DNA of 64,000 nucleotides from Rhynchospora pubera (taxonomy: Eukaryota > Streptophyta > Magnoliopsida > Poales > Cyperaceae): assembly GCA_028095005.1 (NCBI GenBank), contig CM051462.1, positions 238,818,973-238,882,972 on the forward strand, read 5' to 3'. The notes beneath the pieces are model-generated. The model saw nothing but the letters and a program-made list of their open reading frames with translations, was not told where the DNA came from and ran no database searches. Each line of letters starts with the position of its first letter. Position 1 is the stretch's first letter. The translations under genes and the position numbers were made by a program. Positions 54,397-64,000 of this stretch are shown piece by piece.

Positions 54397-54464
54397 TGGA
54401 GTCCAATTTTTGCCGCTAAAACAGACTGACAGACTTCTTCTGCAGTAAGAGGCATTAATTCAAT

Positions 54465-54529
54465 CCTTCGTACCCGTTTATAAAACGCGTTCGAGCCCTT
54501 CTTACGCGTTTTATAAACAGGTACGAAGG
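54465..54529. repeat. Palindrome CCTTCGTACCCG...CAGGTACGAAGG
   Basis: Second near-copy of the 54332 palindrome, ending nine bases before the TATA-like box of the 101-codon ORF. Its position suggests a regulatory site for that transcript. Confidence 0.9.
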
Positions 54530-54537
54530 TTTGAGTT

Positions 54538-54545
54538 TATTTATA
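54538..54545 (+). promoter_or_regulatory. TATA-like box of the 101-codon ORF
   Basis: TATTTATA, about 90 bases before the ATG, followed by a pyrimidine-rich CTCCTTCCTCTCCGC leader. Confidence 0.5.
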
Positions 54546-54634
54546 CTCCTTCCTCTCCGCAATTTCTCTTCGAAAATTCAGAAATTCGAAAAAATTTAGA
54601 GAAGCTACGCAGAGAGAGAAATCGAGAAAATAAA

Positions 54635-54940
54635 ATGTCAACTAAACCACGTCATGTTTGTACCGGTGTTCTTCTCCAAGGAGATGGACGAATAACTAAA
54701 CGAGATATTCTTCGGCACGTCTACTTGCACTACCTTTCCGACAAATTTTACGTGAAGGTTTTTCAACGCGATGTTTTTGAAGTGAGAGGGCCGAAATACT
54801 GGACTGATGTAGTTAAGAGGGATGGAGGATACCATGTTCGACGTGGAGATAGAATCGTATGGTTGCATTTGCAACACGCATGTCCTCCTAGTTTTGAAAA
54901 TCATCCGTTAAATGAAAATGACATATATCATTTAGACTAA
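54635..54940 (+). CDS. Unknown 101-residue protein
   Basis: A complete small ORF in good context (AAAATAAAATGTCAAC) after a TATA-like box and leader. The protein is basic and charged, with a predicted mix of helix and strand: MSTKPRHVCTGVLLQGDGRI, KRDILRHVYLHYLSDKFYVK, FEVRGPKYWTDVVKRDGGYH, RIVWLHLQHACPPSFENHPL, then an acidic end NENDIYHLD. No signal peptide, membrane segment or zinc-binding pattern. Codon use looks protein-coding and the frame has no obvious low complexity. I do not recognise the family. The palindromes on both sides suggest it belongs to a mobile element, perhaps coding a protein that binds them; this is a guess. Confidence 0.5.
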   Translation: MSTKPRHVCTGVLLQGDGRITKRDILRHVYLHYLSDKFYVKVFQRDVFEVRGPKYWTDVVKRDGGYHVRRGDRIVWLHLQHACPPSFENHPLNENDIYHLD

Positions 54941-55264
54941 TTATTAGGTTTTCTATAATTAGATGTTTTATTATTATCTGTTTTGTTTTATGTTTTAGTA
55001 TATGTGTATTAATTCGTGTAGTATATGTGCTGTAAGTTTTATTATCTATTTTGTTTTAATTTTTTTTAATCTATTTGCGTTTTTTTGTCAAATTCAAAAT
55101 ATTAATATTAACAGACTTAATATTTATTTAAATTATATTACACAATACAACTCATTGAAAATTTAAATAAAAAACACAATACAAATTAAAAATTATAATT
55201 TATTAAAATTTTGAACCACACAATACAAAACAAATAAAATTACAAAATACATGATATTAAAATT

Positions 55265-55503
55265 TTGAACCACGTAAAAAAAATTGTAGAGGATCCATTG
55301 CTAAGGGTGGGTCGAGATAATAGCACCGCAACTTATAGACAAGAGTCGGGCGACTCATTGTCATATTGACTCTCTCTTTTTCTGAGACTTGGATGAAGAT
55401 GCTTGCATGTACGCAGATTCTCATCCAAGGATGTCGGCTGCGGTGTTATGGCTCGTAGAACCAGCCCAGCAAACCGCCCTCTACACGTAATAACAGATTC
55501 CAC
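55265..55503 (-). pseudogene. Short exon of the unknown repeat family, copy 3
   Basis: The minus strand has a CTTTTAG acceptor at 55504-55505 and then GTGGAATCTGTTATTACGTG. The frame shared with copy 1 (GGICYYV) meets TAG at once, then runs RAVCWAGSTSHNTAADIL before another stop. The end ACGTGGTTCAAAATTTTAAT is shared with copy 2. Likely decayed or non-coding. Confidence 0.35.
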
Positions 55504-55538
55504 CTAAAAGTTTTTAATTTAAAGTTGGTGGAATATTA

Positions 55539-55612
55539 ATAGCCATAAGGATTGTGTGCGACTTTGTATCACTGAATAATTGTGGCGCATACAACCCTTA
55601 TGGCTATTAATT
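55539..55612. repeat. Inverted repeat around ATAGCCATAAGG
   Basis: Arms TATTAATAGCCATAAGGATT and AACCCTTATGGCTATTAATT pair, with GTGTGCG/CGCATAC further in. Could be a small MITE; no target duplication found. Confidence 0.6.
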
Positions 55613-55743
55613 TCGCACCAACTAATATTATTTTGCATTCTACCATCCAACTCTTTTTTCTCTCTAATTTTCTCTTTTTTTCCTTGTCTTTTTTTTTTTG
55701 TTTTGGACGATAGAAGGTGGTGCATTTAAAGAAAAAGTTGGAT

Positions 55744-55920
55744 CCTTTCGAACGCGTTTTATAAACGGATAAGGAGGCTTCCTACTCGTTTTATAAACGC
55801 ATAAAGTCAGAAACTTGTGCCGCAATCACTGCACTCTCGAACGCGTTTTATAAACGGATAGGAAGCCTTCTTACGCGTTTATAAAACGCGTTTGAGAGGA
55901 GAGAGACGCGCGGTTTATAA
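55744..55920. repeat. ACGCGTTTTATAAACG motif array, distal block
   Basis: Holds CGAACGCGTTTTATAAACGG at 55749 and 55838, CTCGTTTTATAAACGCAT at about 55785, and a palindrome at 55834-55898 (CTCTCGAACGCG... and ...CGCGTTTGAGAG). Confidence 0.85.
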
Positions 55921-58900
55921 ACATGTTAGAACTTTCTTCTTATTAAAAAAATATTAATTCTTTATATTAAAATTTTTGATGTCAAAATTCTCATATAAAA
56001 TAATTTCTGGTTAATAAGTGCATTAGTAAGAGTTTAAAAAAAAATCAGAAGGTACGAAATAGTATTTCAAGTGTACTGTACTTAGAAAAATATAAAATTT
56101 ACTGCAATTTAAAATATTTTAACAGACTTCGACTTAATTAGTACATTAAAAATAGCAGAGAGTCATCATCCTACTCAACATACAAAACGAAACGAAGGAT
56201 ATGAAGGATCAGGCAATTCCCATTTCCTCACCCCATATTTTTTCGCTTTAAGAATATGAAGCCTGAAGTACGAACAAGAGTTTCCCTTCTGTTTTTTTTC
56301 ATCCAATTGTTGTGGGTTGAGGTCACCGAAGTGTGAAACAAGGGCGGAGTTAGAATTTCCACTTAGGATACCAGTTTTCTGACCTCTATTTGAACTGCTC
56401 ACTTAGAATAGAACACGTAGCTTTATGTTTGCTTCATTATATTTTTTAATGGTTCTGGTGCAGTTAATTTTATATATTCTTTTATGAAATTAATATTGAA
56501 TAAAAGAAAAAATATACAAAATTGCTAATATTATCTGTCTTCAACCTTTTCTTAATTATTATTGATTTCAAGTACACCGCGCGCTGATCCAAAAGCAACA
56601 TGAACCGCTTATATAAAAGTAAATTAATAATTGGTCTACCGGTGGATTTGCAATTTCTATCTTTTGTTAAAGATAGATTTCATGTAAGTCCGTATCTGAT
56701 ACTCTTTCCTTTTTTTTCCCCTTTAGCAAAAACATAGGTCATATTATTTTAATTTTTTTAAACCAGTGAAAAGTCCACCACTTTTCCAATAAATCAAAAG
56801 TATACAAGACTACTTTTTTTAGGTTTTAAACCGACAAACTAATATAAATCCATTCGATGAGAAAATGATCCGTTCTATGTATCACTTAACAAAGATAAAG
56901 AAAAAAAGGGAATTTTGTGGCTAATGAATTTTCGAGATTTATTGGAATCATAATTAAACACAGTAATTCATTATTATGAATGAATAGTCTACATTCTAGT
57001 CCACGAAAAAAAAACTCATCAATGCTATATAATTTCCCAATCACAAATATCCTAAGAAAAATTAGAATACCAGCTTCCAAGTTGGAGCAGCACAGGACAA
57101 GATTTCGTGAGAACGCATAAGATTTTGCTGAATGTTTTAGATCCAACCAAAATTTTCAATTATGGCATGTTAGTTGTTTCTTGTGATTTGCTGGTATCTA
57201 TTAATAATAAATAATTAAACATATATATATTTTTATAATAATTTTATGTTCATTAAATGGTGCAAAAACAAATAATAATAGGATCTCATGACTGAAAGAT
57301 TATTGCGGTATCTTATAATTTTCTATTATTTTTTTTTTCTGGAAATTTCATTTTTTGGCAGCTGATTATGACCTCAAAGATCATGATTTTTTTAGGACAC
57401 TGAAAATGTATGAAAAATAAACCCTTAAAATCGTCATCATGGAGTGCATAATTATTGTTGGAAAATGCCAATTTGGTTGCTTATTTTTCTAGACAGTAAC
57501 TTTCAGATCAGGACCAATCGTCAAAAGAGAAGTTTAGAAAGTAGTAGCTCTTAAGACAATTTTAACCCACATTTATTTATACGGATAGGATTCCCCTTCT
57601 AGAAACAGAGCGATTTCAATGATTATTTATTACAAGTGAGTTGCTGGACCCTCTTGGACACCTGACCTAACATGGTCCCACACTCCCACTGGACCCTCCC
57701 TGCTAATTCGGCTCTTATCATGTTCAATTGAGTATGATAACTCTAGATGGATTATATATAATCAAGAAAATGTTGTCTAGGCTATATCTAAGGCTACTAA
57801 AAAGTAAAAAGTCTAAACAAGCTAACTATCCATCACAAATTGGACGTTTGGAACCAATTCCCCATGACAGAAACTGAGAAAAGTAGAGGGAAGGCACTAT
57901 TCTTCCTTGCTATGATTTTCTGTGGCAAAGAAAAGATCAAATTCCTTGCTATGAAACCTTAAGCTTCTGTAGAAACTCATGCAAGCTGCAGATAATTCCC
58001 ACAGAAAGCAACATCGACCGCTTTCAAATCTAGAAGCACATGCAATATAGATAAACCACCCTTGAAAGTTGAAATATATGCGTAGAAGCCTAGAAGGCAA
58101 TGTTGTGTTTAATAATACCTGATGTTTACTGGTATTGGATTATTAATAGTACTGCCTCTTATTTTATCTATTAATTTATATTTTTTTACTTTTGAAAAGC
58201 ATCTTTTATTATGTAACAAATGTCCAAAATTTGGGGCCTCGTACTGTCATACAATACATAGCGATGTGGACCCACTGATATTTTCTTTAATGAACGAAGG
58301 AGACTGTCCACTTCAAAAGTGATGGAATTGCATTTCTAAACATTTTTTTCTTTTATCAAAATTGTCCTAAATATTTTTGAATTGTATATAAATATGAAGC
58401 TCGACCATCCAGAAAAAAAATTACTATCATGGCAGTTTAGGTGTGGTGGTGATTGGTGAACTACAATTTGAAACCTTAATTAACTTTTCAGAAGATGGAG
58501 GGTGGTATGTCATAAAATATTGTTGGGTCCAATGGGGTTTCCTTTTTAAGTTTTAGAATGACTCAAAAAGAAAGTTAACAGAATCAGCGCGGATCTCATG
58601 TCACAAAATATGGGAGTGGAATACGTATCATTACTTTGTCTTTGTCAATGAAAGAGATTAATATCAGCACGGATTAAAATAAAAATATGGAGTCGCTTTT
58701 ACGTTTGGGGTAATTTAGTCTTCTCTACTTTGAAAAACGAATATAAGATTATAGTGATACTTTACAAGGATACTTTACTATGCTCCCAACTTGAATCTGA
58801 AATACAGCAAACAGGACAATCTATACGCAATTCATTTCATTTCATTTAATATCTACAAACATGCAGGATGCATTCAACAATCGGTAAAACAATGTCATAT

Positions 58901-59160
58901 TATTACTTATTAGGGAAAATGCTACTCGAGAATTAAAATAAATCGTTTGACTATGGAAAAAAGGCAATTTTATTTCCTATTGCTATTCCAAATTACAGTT
59001 AAAAGATGAACGAATTTCAACATCGTACTTAATTATATATATTTTAATTTCCATCTAGAGAAGATCAGAAGAATTACAACATTAGCATCATTAGACTTAT
59101 TAAGTCAACACTTAATATATGATCAGAAATACATTAAATAAATTTCTTTTGAACAACTTA
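55921..59160. other. AT-rich spacer, no gene seen
   Basis: Over 3 kb with only short ORFs, none with a recognisable domain, promoter or paralogue. No RNA gene seen. Confidence 0.5.
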
Positions 59161-59307
59161 TATCCGTTTGGATGGGTGCAAGAATAAAGAAATAGCTTCT
59201 TCCTATTTCCAAATTTATTATAAACAATCCAAACTCTTCACAAAATTACACACTTCCCAATACTTCTTCTCTTATTCCTCTTATTCCCACACCATCTAAA
59301 CGGAGTC
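59161..59307. mobile_element. Tourist-like MITE copy
   Basis: About 147 bp. Ends ATCCGTTTGGATGGGTGC and ACCATCTAAACGGAGTC; core AAATTACACACTTCCCAATA. Target duplication unclear. Confidence 0.7.
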
Positions 59308-59514
59308 ATAATGATAAAATTAATAATGCAATGCGATTTTAACACAACTGTGTGTCTGTGTCACAGTTTTCTTTTAATTACTACGAATTTAGACGCAACC
59401 ACTCGTTTGTTTAGATAGTATAAATGTAGTTATTTATTGTATAGATAACTTGTACATGTCAAAATTTTCAGTTTATCGTGTATAATATTATAAAGAGAAT
59501 GACTGCGGTATAAT

Positions 59515-59704
59515 CCAAACCATACAATATGTTCTCCATGTTGAAATCTCTTCAGAAACAAATTTTCATATTAAAAAAAAATTACTATATTTTTCAGATT
59601 TTACAAAATCCTCACATTGAGGATTTTGTAAAATCTGAAAAAATATAGTAAAAAATTTATTTCCAAAGAGATTTCAACATGGACAACATATTGTACAGTT
59701 TAGA
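59515..59704. repeat. Foldback palindrome of about 190 bp
   Basis: Arms CCATGTTGAAATCTCTT/AAGAGATTTCAACATGG-like, CAGATTTTACAAAATCCTCA and its inverse close to the centre at about 59610. Almost all of it could form one hairpin. AT-rich, non-coding. Likely a foldback MITE. Confidence 0.8.
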
Positions 59705-61433
59705 TAGGGTATTTTCAAATCTTAAAAAATAACTCTAAAGCACCCTTAGAGTTTACCTAAATCCATAATTCTAAAACTTTTACAAGTGAAATTGAAAGAA
59801 ACATATAGATTTATAGTGTAAAATCTTTGAAACGTTTGTCAATAATTCACCAAGTAATCATTGAGTTTTGTATCCTAATAAAATGAAGAATTTATGTTTA
59901 ATATTTATAGAGGATTGTTAAAATATTACGTGTAGCATAAGATGGACTCGTGCAATGTGTCCAAATATCAAATTTCATATTTCAAACGACTGATTCAAAC
60001 TGCTTAATATTTTTTTATATTGTAAACTAAACGGAAATCAAAATTTATATATTTTTTAATAAATTTCTTACTATTTCTTTAAATTTTAAAAATGGTTATA
60101 TCGGAGGACCAAGAACTAATTATATATAGATAACTTTTTAAAATTCCAAACAAATAATAAAAATATGGAAAAAAAATTAAATTTATTCTTTTTATAAAAT
60201 TTTAACATGAAAATGAAATTGAGTGGTTTGGAAAGGCCATTCAAAGCATAAAATTTGAGAACAAACATGTAGCATGGAAGAATCCGTCGATCCTACCTGT
60301 AATTTTGTCAGATATTTTCTTTATGTTTCATCTTGTGTTTCTTCGTGTACTTTCTTTTTGTTTTAACTCGTGTTTCTTCAATTCTTCTAACAAATTTTAA
60401 AAGAGAGCTATAGAAAAAAAAACAGATAATAAATCAAATTACCATACTAGAGAAAGGGAATGGAGTCAGCTGATTGGGAAAAAAAAAATAATGATTGACG
60501 TGAATATGGTAAATACTTAAATTTTTTTTTGTTAATTTTACAGGAGTTGTAAATTCAATTCGAAATTTATAAATCTACAAATTGAAGGAATCAACAAGAA
60601 ATTTACTCTTGGTTTTAACTTGTCAGCATCTGTAAATATTTCGAAGTAAAACAAGTTTTTACTCTAAAAAAGTAATAATTTCTTATGTCACGGAAGAATT
60701 GAGACCCTTCGATTTTAATAGTCAGTCAAAACTATTTAGTCAGTTTTCAATTTATATCTTCTATACAGAAAAAATATTACTTTGGATAACTAAATAAGAA
60801 AAAATTAAAAAAATAAATTAACGTTTACATATATATTTGCTAAACTCATGGATACCTCGGCCCCTGGTTTGTACAAGAAATCTCTCTCTCTCTCTCTCTC
60901 TAATAACCGTGAAATTTCAATAGGATGCATCATCAATTCTTAAAACAATAGAAATTAATGCCTGACCTTGTCTTAGTAAACGTCAATAATATGCATTATC
61001 TATTTTAATAGAAAAGTCTGAAAAAAACGCCAAGTAGAAGTTCCCATGGACACATATTTAAGATATCGACGAACTCTATAATTATTCCGACATCACTGCC
61101 TCAATCTAATCTATATATTAGATTAGTCACGTTAAAAAAATATAAGTAAAAAAAACTCAATAGCATGAATTATTCAAATTGCTCATTTGGTACAATCCAC
61201 GCACTTTCTTTGAGATTAAATGCATTAATTTTCTGATCGCTGAAATAAGGAAAAATTGAATATAGCCCTTCTAATATTTAAATTTGGATATAAGTATATA
61301 ACCCCTTATAATCATATTTGATTTGGATATAACCACTTTCGAATAGTTTTAATTAAATTTAAATAATAAAAATCAAATTTATAAAATTAACACAAAATGC
61401 CCTCATTCCTTCCTAACCCCTGCCTTTCGTATT
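59705..61433. other. AT-rich spacer with a degenerate MITE and a TC repeat
   Basis: At about 59930-60290 an imperfect inverted repeat (TTTCAAACGACTGATTCAAA left, GGTTTGGAAAGGCCATTCAA right) looks like a worn relative of the 10299 element. A (TC)10 run is at 60881-60900. No gene. Confidence 0.5.
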
Positions 61434-61591
61434 GGCTCCGTTTGGATAGGTGTGGGAAGAAGAGAAGAAGGGAAGAAGTGGGAAGAAGTATTGGGAAGTG
61501 TGTAACTTTGTGAAGAGTTTGGATTGTTTATAATTTTTTTTTCTTCTTCCTTCTTCTTCTTCTTCTTTCTTCCAACGATCCAAACGCACCC
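61434..61591. mobile_element. Tourist-like MITE with ATT TSD
   Basis: Ends GGCTCCGTTTGGATAGGTG and CGATCCAAACGCACCC; ATT on both sides (61431-61433, 61592-61594). Core AGTATTGGGAAGTGTGTAAC. First of four copies in 1.4 kb. Confidence 0.85.
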
Positions 61592-61715
61592 ATTGTGAAA
61601 GCCAGTATTTAATTTGACAGAGACCTAAAATTCAATCTCGATCTTTGATTTTTTTTTCTCAAACGATATTTTCAAATGCTGAATTTTTGATCCGTTCAAA
61701 ACCAATGTTCTCTCA

Positions 61716-61866
61716 GGGTGCGTTTGGATAGGTGTGGGAAGAAGGGAAGAAGTGAGAAGAAGTATTAGAAAGTGTGTAACTTTGTGAAGAATTTGAATTG
61801 TTTATAATTTTTTTTTTCTTCTTCCTTCTTCTTCTTCTTCTTTTTTCTAACGATCCAAACGCACCC
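61716..61866. mobile_element. Tourist-like MITE copy
   Basis: Ends GGGTGCGTTTGGATAGGTG and CGATCCAAACGCACCC. Flanks TCA and TTA, a 3-bp duplication with one change. Confidence 0.8.
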
Positions 61867-62055
61867 TTACTAATGCCCGTTTGGTTTGAACTTTAAACAT
61901 CAGGTTGGATTAATTTTTTTTTTCTTCTTAGAGAGATAAAAAAAAATCTTTCTAATTAAAGAAGATGTTTGGGACCAGCGTTCAATCTTTATTAGTTCAT
62001 GAATTTGATAGGAACCGGGGTGCTTCCATCGGGAAATTAGGATTGCTCTTTTAAT

Positions 62056-62195
62056 GGCTCCGTTTGGATAGGTGTGGGAAGAAGGAAAGAAGTATTGGGG
62101 AGTGTGTAATTTTGTGAAGAATTTGAATTGTTTATAATTTTTTTTTCTTCCTTCTTCCTTCTTCTTCTTCCTTCTTCCTATATCCAAACGCACCC
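62056..62195. mobile_element. Tourist-like MITE with AAT TSD
   Basis: Ends GGCTCCGTTTGGATAGGTG and TATCCAAACGCACCC; AAT on both sides (62053-62055, 62196-62198). Confidence 0.85.
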
Positions 62196-62621
62196 AATAG
62201 TATTTTTTTTTTCTCTCTCTCTCTCGGTAAGATTGTCTTATGCTACAGAATTTTTAATTAGAAAACTTATTAGAATTTTTTTTCCTGATTTGTTTATTCA
62301 ACTATACTCAATAGGGGCATTTTTGTCTTAGTCATATAAATCCGAATTTTATCATTTAAAATTTGATTAAAATTAGTTGAAAGGGGTTATATTCTTAACA
62401 GATATGATTATAGGGGTTATATCCAAATTTAAAGTTTAGAGGGTTATATCCAAATGCAGAAGATTTGTTATGCATTTTTTCCATGAAATAATAGTGAATA
62501 ATCTGTTTTTTTTTAATATTTTTTCGGTTTTCAGGTATGATATTATACCTTCTGCTCTTAGCAATGCATTAGCTGATGTCCCAAAATGTGTCGCAAAATT
62601 AGTTGGCACATGATAACCAAT

Positions 62622-62769
62622 TCTCCCGTTTGGATAGGTGTGGGAAGAAGGGAAGAAGGGAAGAAGTATTGGGAAGTGTGTAACTTTGTGAAGAGTTTGG
62701 ATTGTTTATAATTTATTTTTTCCCTTCTTCCTTCTTTCTATCTTCTTCTCAACGCATCCAAACGGTGCC
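62622..62769. mobile_element. Tourist-like MITE copy
   Basis: Ends TCTCCCGTTTGGATAGGTG and GCATCCAAACGGTGCC; family core present. Target duplication unclear. Confidence 0.75.
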
Positions 62770-62805
62770 AAAATATAACTTTTCTGCATTATCTTGCAAG
62801 ATCTT

Positions 62806-64000
62806 TGTCACACCCCGTATCCGGGATACGAGGCGTGAGGTGAGACAGTATCTGATCATCCATCCGACGGTCCGTCAACCTACGTCACAACATAAATAAA
62901 AGCAAAACGGAGTCAGCTACAAAGCCGAGTAACCAGTTATTTAACGACCCAGCTTCTCTATAACTAATTTATATAACAAAAATCAACCGATCGGATTAAT
63001 CCACACATCAATAACAATAAAATTAAATGTATTTCACAGAGATCAACGGGTCTAGATTTTCTCAAATTAGTTTCTATCACTTTCACACTAGCGTGAATCC
63101 CTCTCTAGGCGATTCCGCTTCACATTCCATATCACTTTTCCATTTCAAATCAAGTCACATCAGAGACCCATTGACTCGTAAAATACATCAGTCATAATTC
63201 GTATATATCAATTCAATCAAATAAACAAACGATATTTAAATCAATCCATACGAAAATTAAATTATAGAGAAGTCTGGTTACCTTATCAGCGATCTTGAAA
63301 AATGAAACGACAATAATCTCAATGTATCAAATTCCAATCGGATGGAGGATCCAAGTTCCAATCAGATAGTAACATGAATGCGTGATTATTTCGTAGCTTT
63401 AAATTGAAATGGAGGACCATAGAAATTAATCAAATGAGACGATAATAAGCTTTGGTAGGATCTGCGAGGAGGAATGGCATTTATAGACAAATCCAACAAA
63501 GTTACCATTCTCTTCATCATGAATTTAATTAGACACAAATTTTATAGATGTTCGGCCAGAAGAAATTTTGGGAAGAAGTACAAGGTTTTTATATTTATCA
63601 GACGGATAAAGACAGTTATAGAATTCTTGTAGGCCAAAGGGTGCTTGATCTCAAAGCTTAATAAATTTTAAAATAACCGAACACATAACAAGGCAAGGTT
63701 TAAAGAAAGAATAATAAAAGTTTCACAAGGACTGTTTATTTGTGCCGCAAGAAATATTTATTCGAATATAATGGTAATAACTGAAAGTCATCTAAAATTA
63801 TCAAGGGGGTCACCATTATGGACAACAAGAATTAGAAAGTATACAAAATAAATAAATCAATAGTAAAAATTATAGGATAAATAATTAATTAAAAAGTTTA
63901 TTAATAAGTATATAAAAGTGGCCCAAAATACAATTCATTATTCTTTTTTTTTGGGACGAATAAAACTGAAATTTCCATTCAAGATTATGTAAATAATTGT
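62806..64000 (+). mobile_element. Start of a gypsy-type LTR, truncated by the window end
   Basis: TGTCACACCCCGTATCCGGG at 62806 is the usual start of plant Ty3/gypsy LTRs. No coding sequence in the 1.2 kb that follows. The far end, and whether an internal region exists, lie outside the window, so the extent given is an upper limit. Confidence 0.5.

Noticed and set aside
53090..55920. Integrated DNA virus or pararetrovirus (from iteron-like palindromes)
   Set aside because: No Rep, RT, coat or movement-protein motif in any frame. The repeats alone are not evidence for a virus.
53090..55920. CRISPR-like array
   Set aside because: Repeats are irregularly spaced and palindromic, occur in both orientations and lie in a plant genome; no cas-like gene.

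Overview
This window looks like nuclear DNA of a flowering plant, most likely a eudicot. The base composition is AT-rich. The host genes belong to plant families: a FAR1-related (FRS) protein and kelch-type F-box proteins. The mobile elements are those of plant genomes: Ty1/copia elements primed by initiator tRNA-Met, a Tat-type Ty3/gypsy remnant, hAT, CACTA, Mutator and Tourist-like MITEs, Helitrons and a tRNA-derived SINE. Nothing in it is bacterial, organellar or clearly viral.

Only three host genes look intact. They are an FRS transposase-derived protein (7149-9575, minus, with an intron in its 5' UTR), a two-exon F-box/kelch gene (28333-29709, plus) and an intronless F-box/kelch paralogue (39264-40550, minus). 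Two dead relatives of the F-box genes lie at 3034-4440 and 37186-37425, so the window holds a dispersed, partly decayed F-box cluster. A 101-codon ORF at 54635-54940 has its own TATA-like box and matches no family I know.

Layout. 1-3031: a copia fragment cut by a second LTR, itself inserted in an F-box pseudogene (3034-4440) that also carries a hAT MITE. 4441-7148: MITEs and no gene. 7149-10085: the FRS gene. 10299-16287: MITEs, a hAT-like element holding a solo LTR, and a SINE split by a hAT MITE. 16466-25210: a tandemly duplicated small-peptide-like locus. Its first copy is split by a Helitron (16596-24870), and the Helitron carries a young copia element (17605-22258). 25688-30000: MITEs and the F-box gene. 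About 31.5-34.9 kb: a second Helitron with captured exons, including a decayed TIM8 exon. 34986-42241: Mutator and hAT MITEs, an F-box fragment and the second intact F-box gene. 42418-52828: a Mutator-like transposase gene split by a Tat gypsy fragment, which is split by an LTR-like block, which is split by a young gag-only copia-type element (TR-GAG). 53.1-55.9 kb: an unfamiliar region of palindromic ACGCGTTTTATAAACGG motifs, the 101-codon ORF and three copies of a short exon. 56-64 kb: AT-rich spacer with MITEs and the start of another LTR.

Most of the sequence is explained by nested transposition. Exact target-site duplications let many insertions be ordered in time. Insertion boundaries, duplications and LTR differences were read by eye. 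Family names rest on motif recognition, not on searches.
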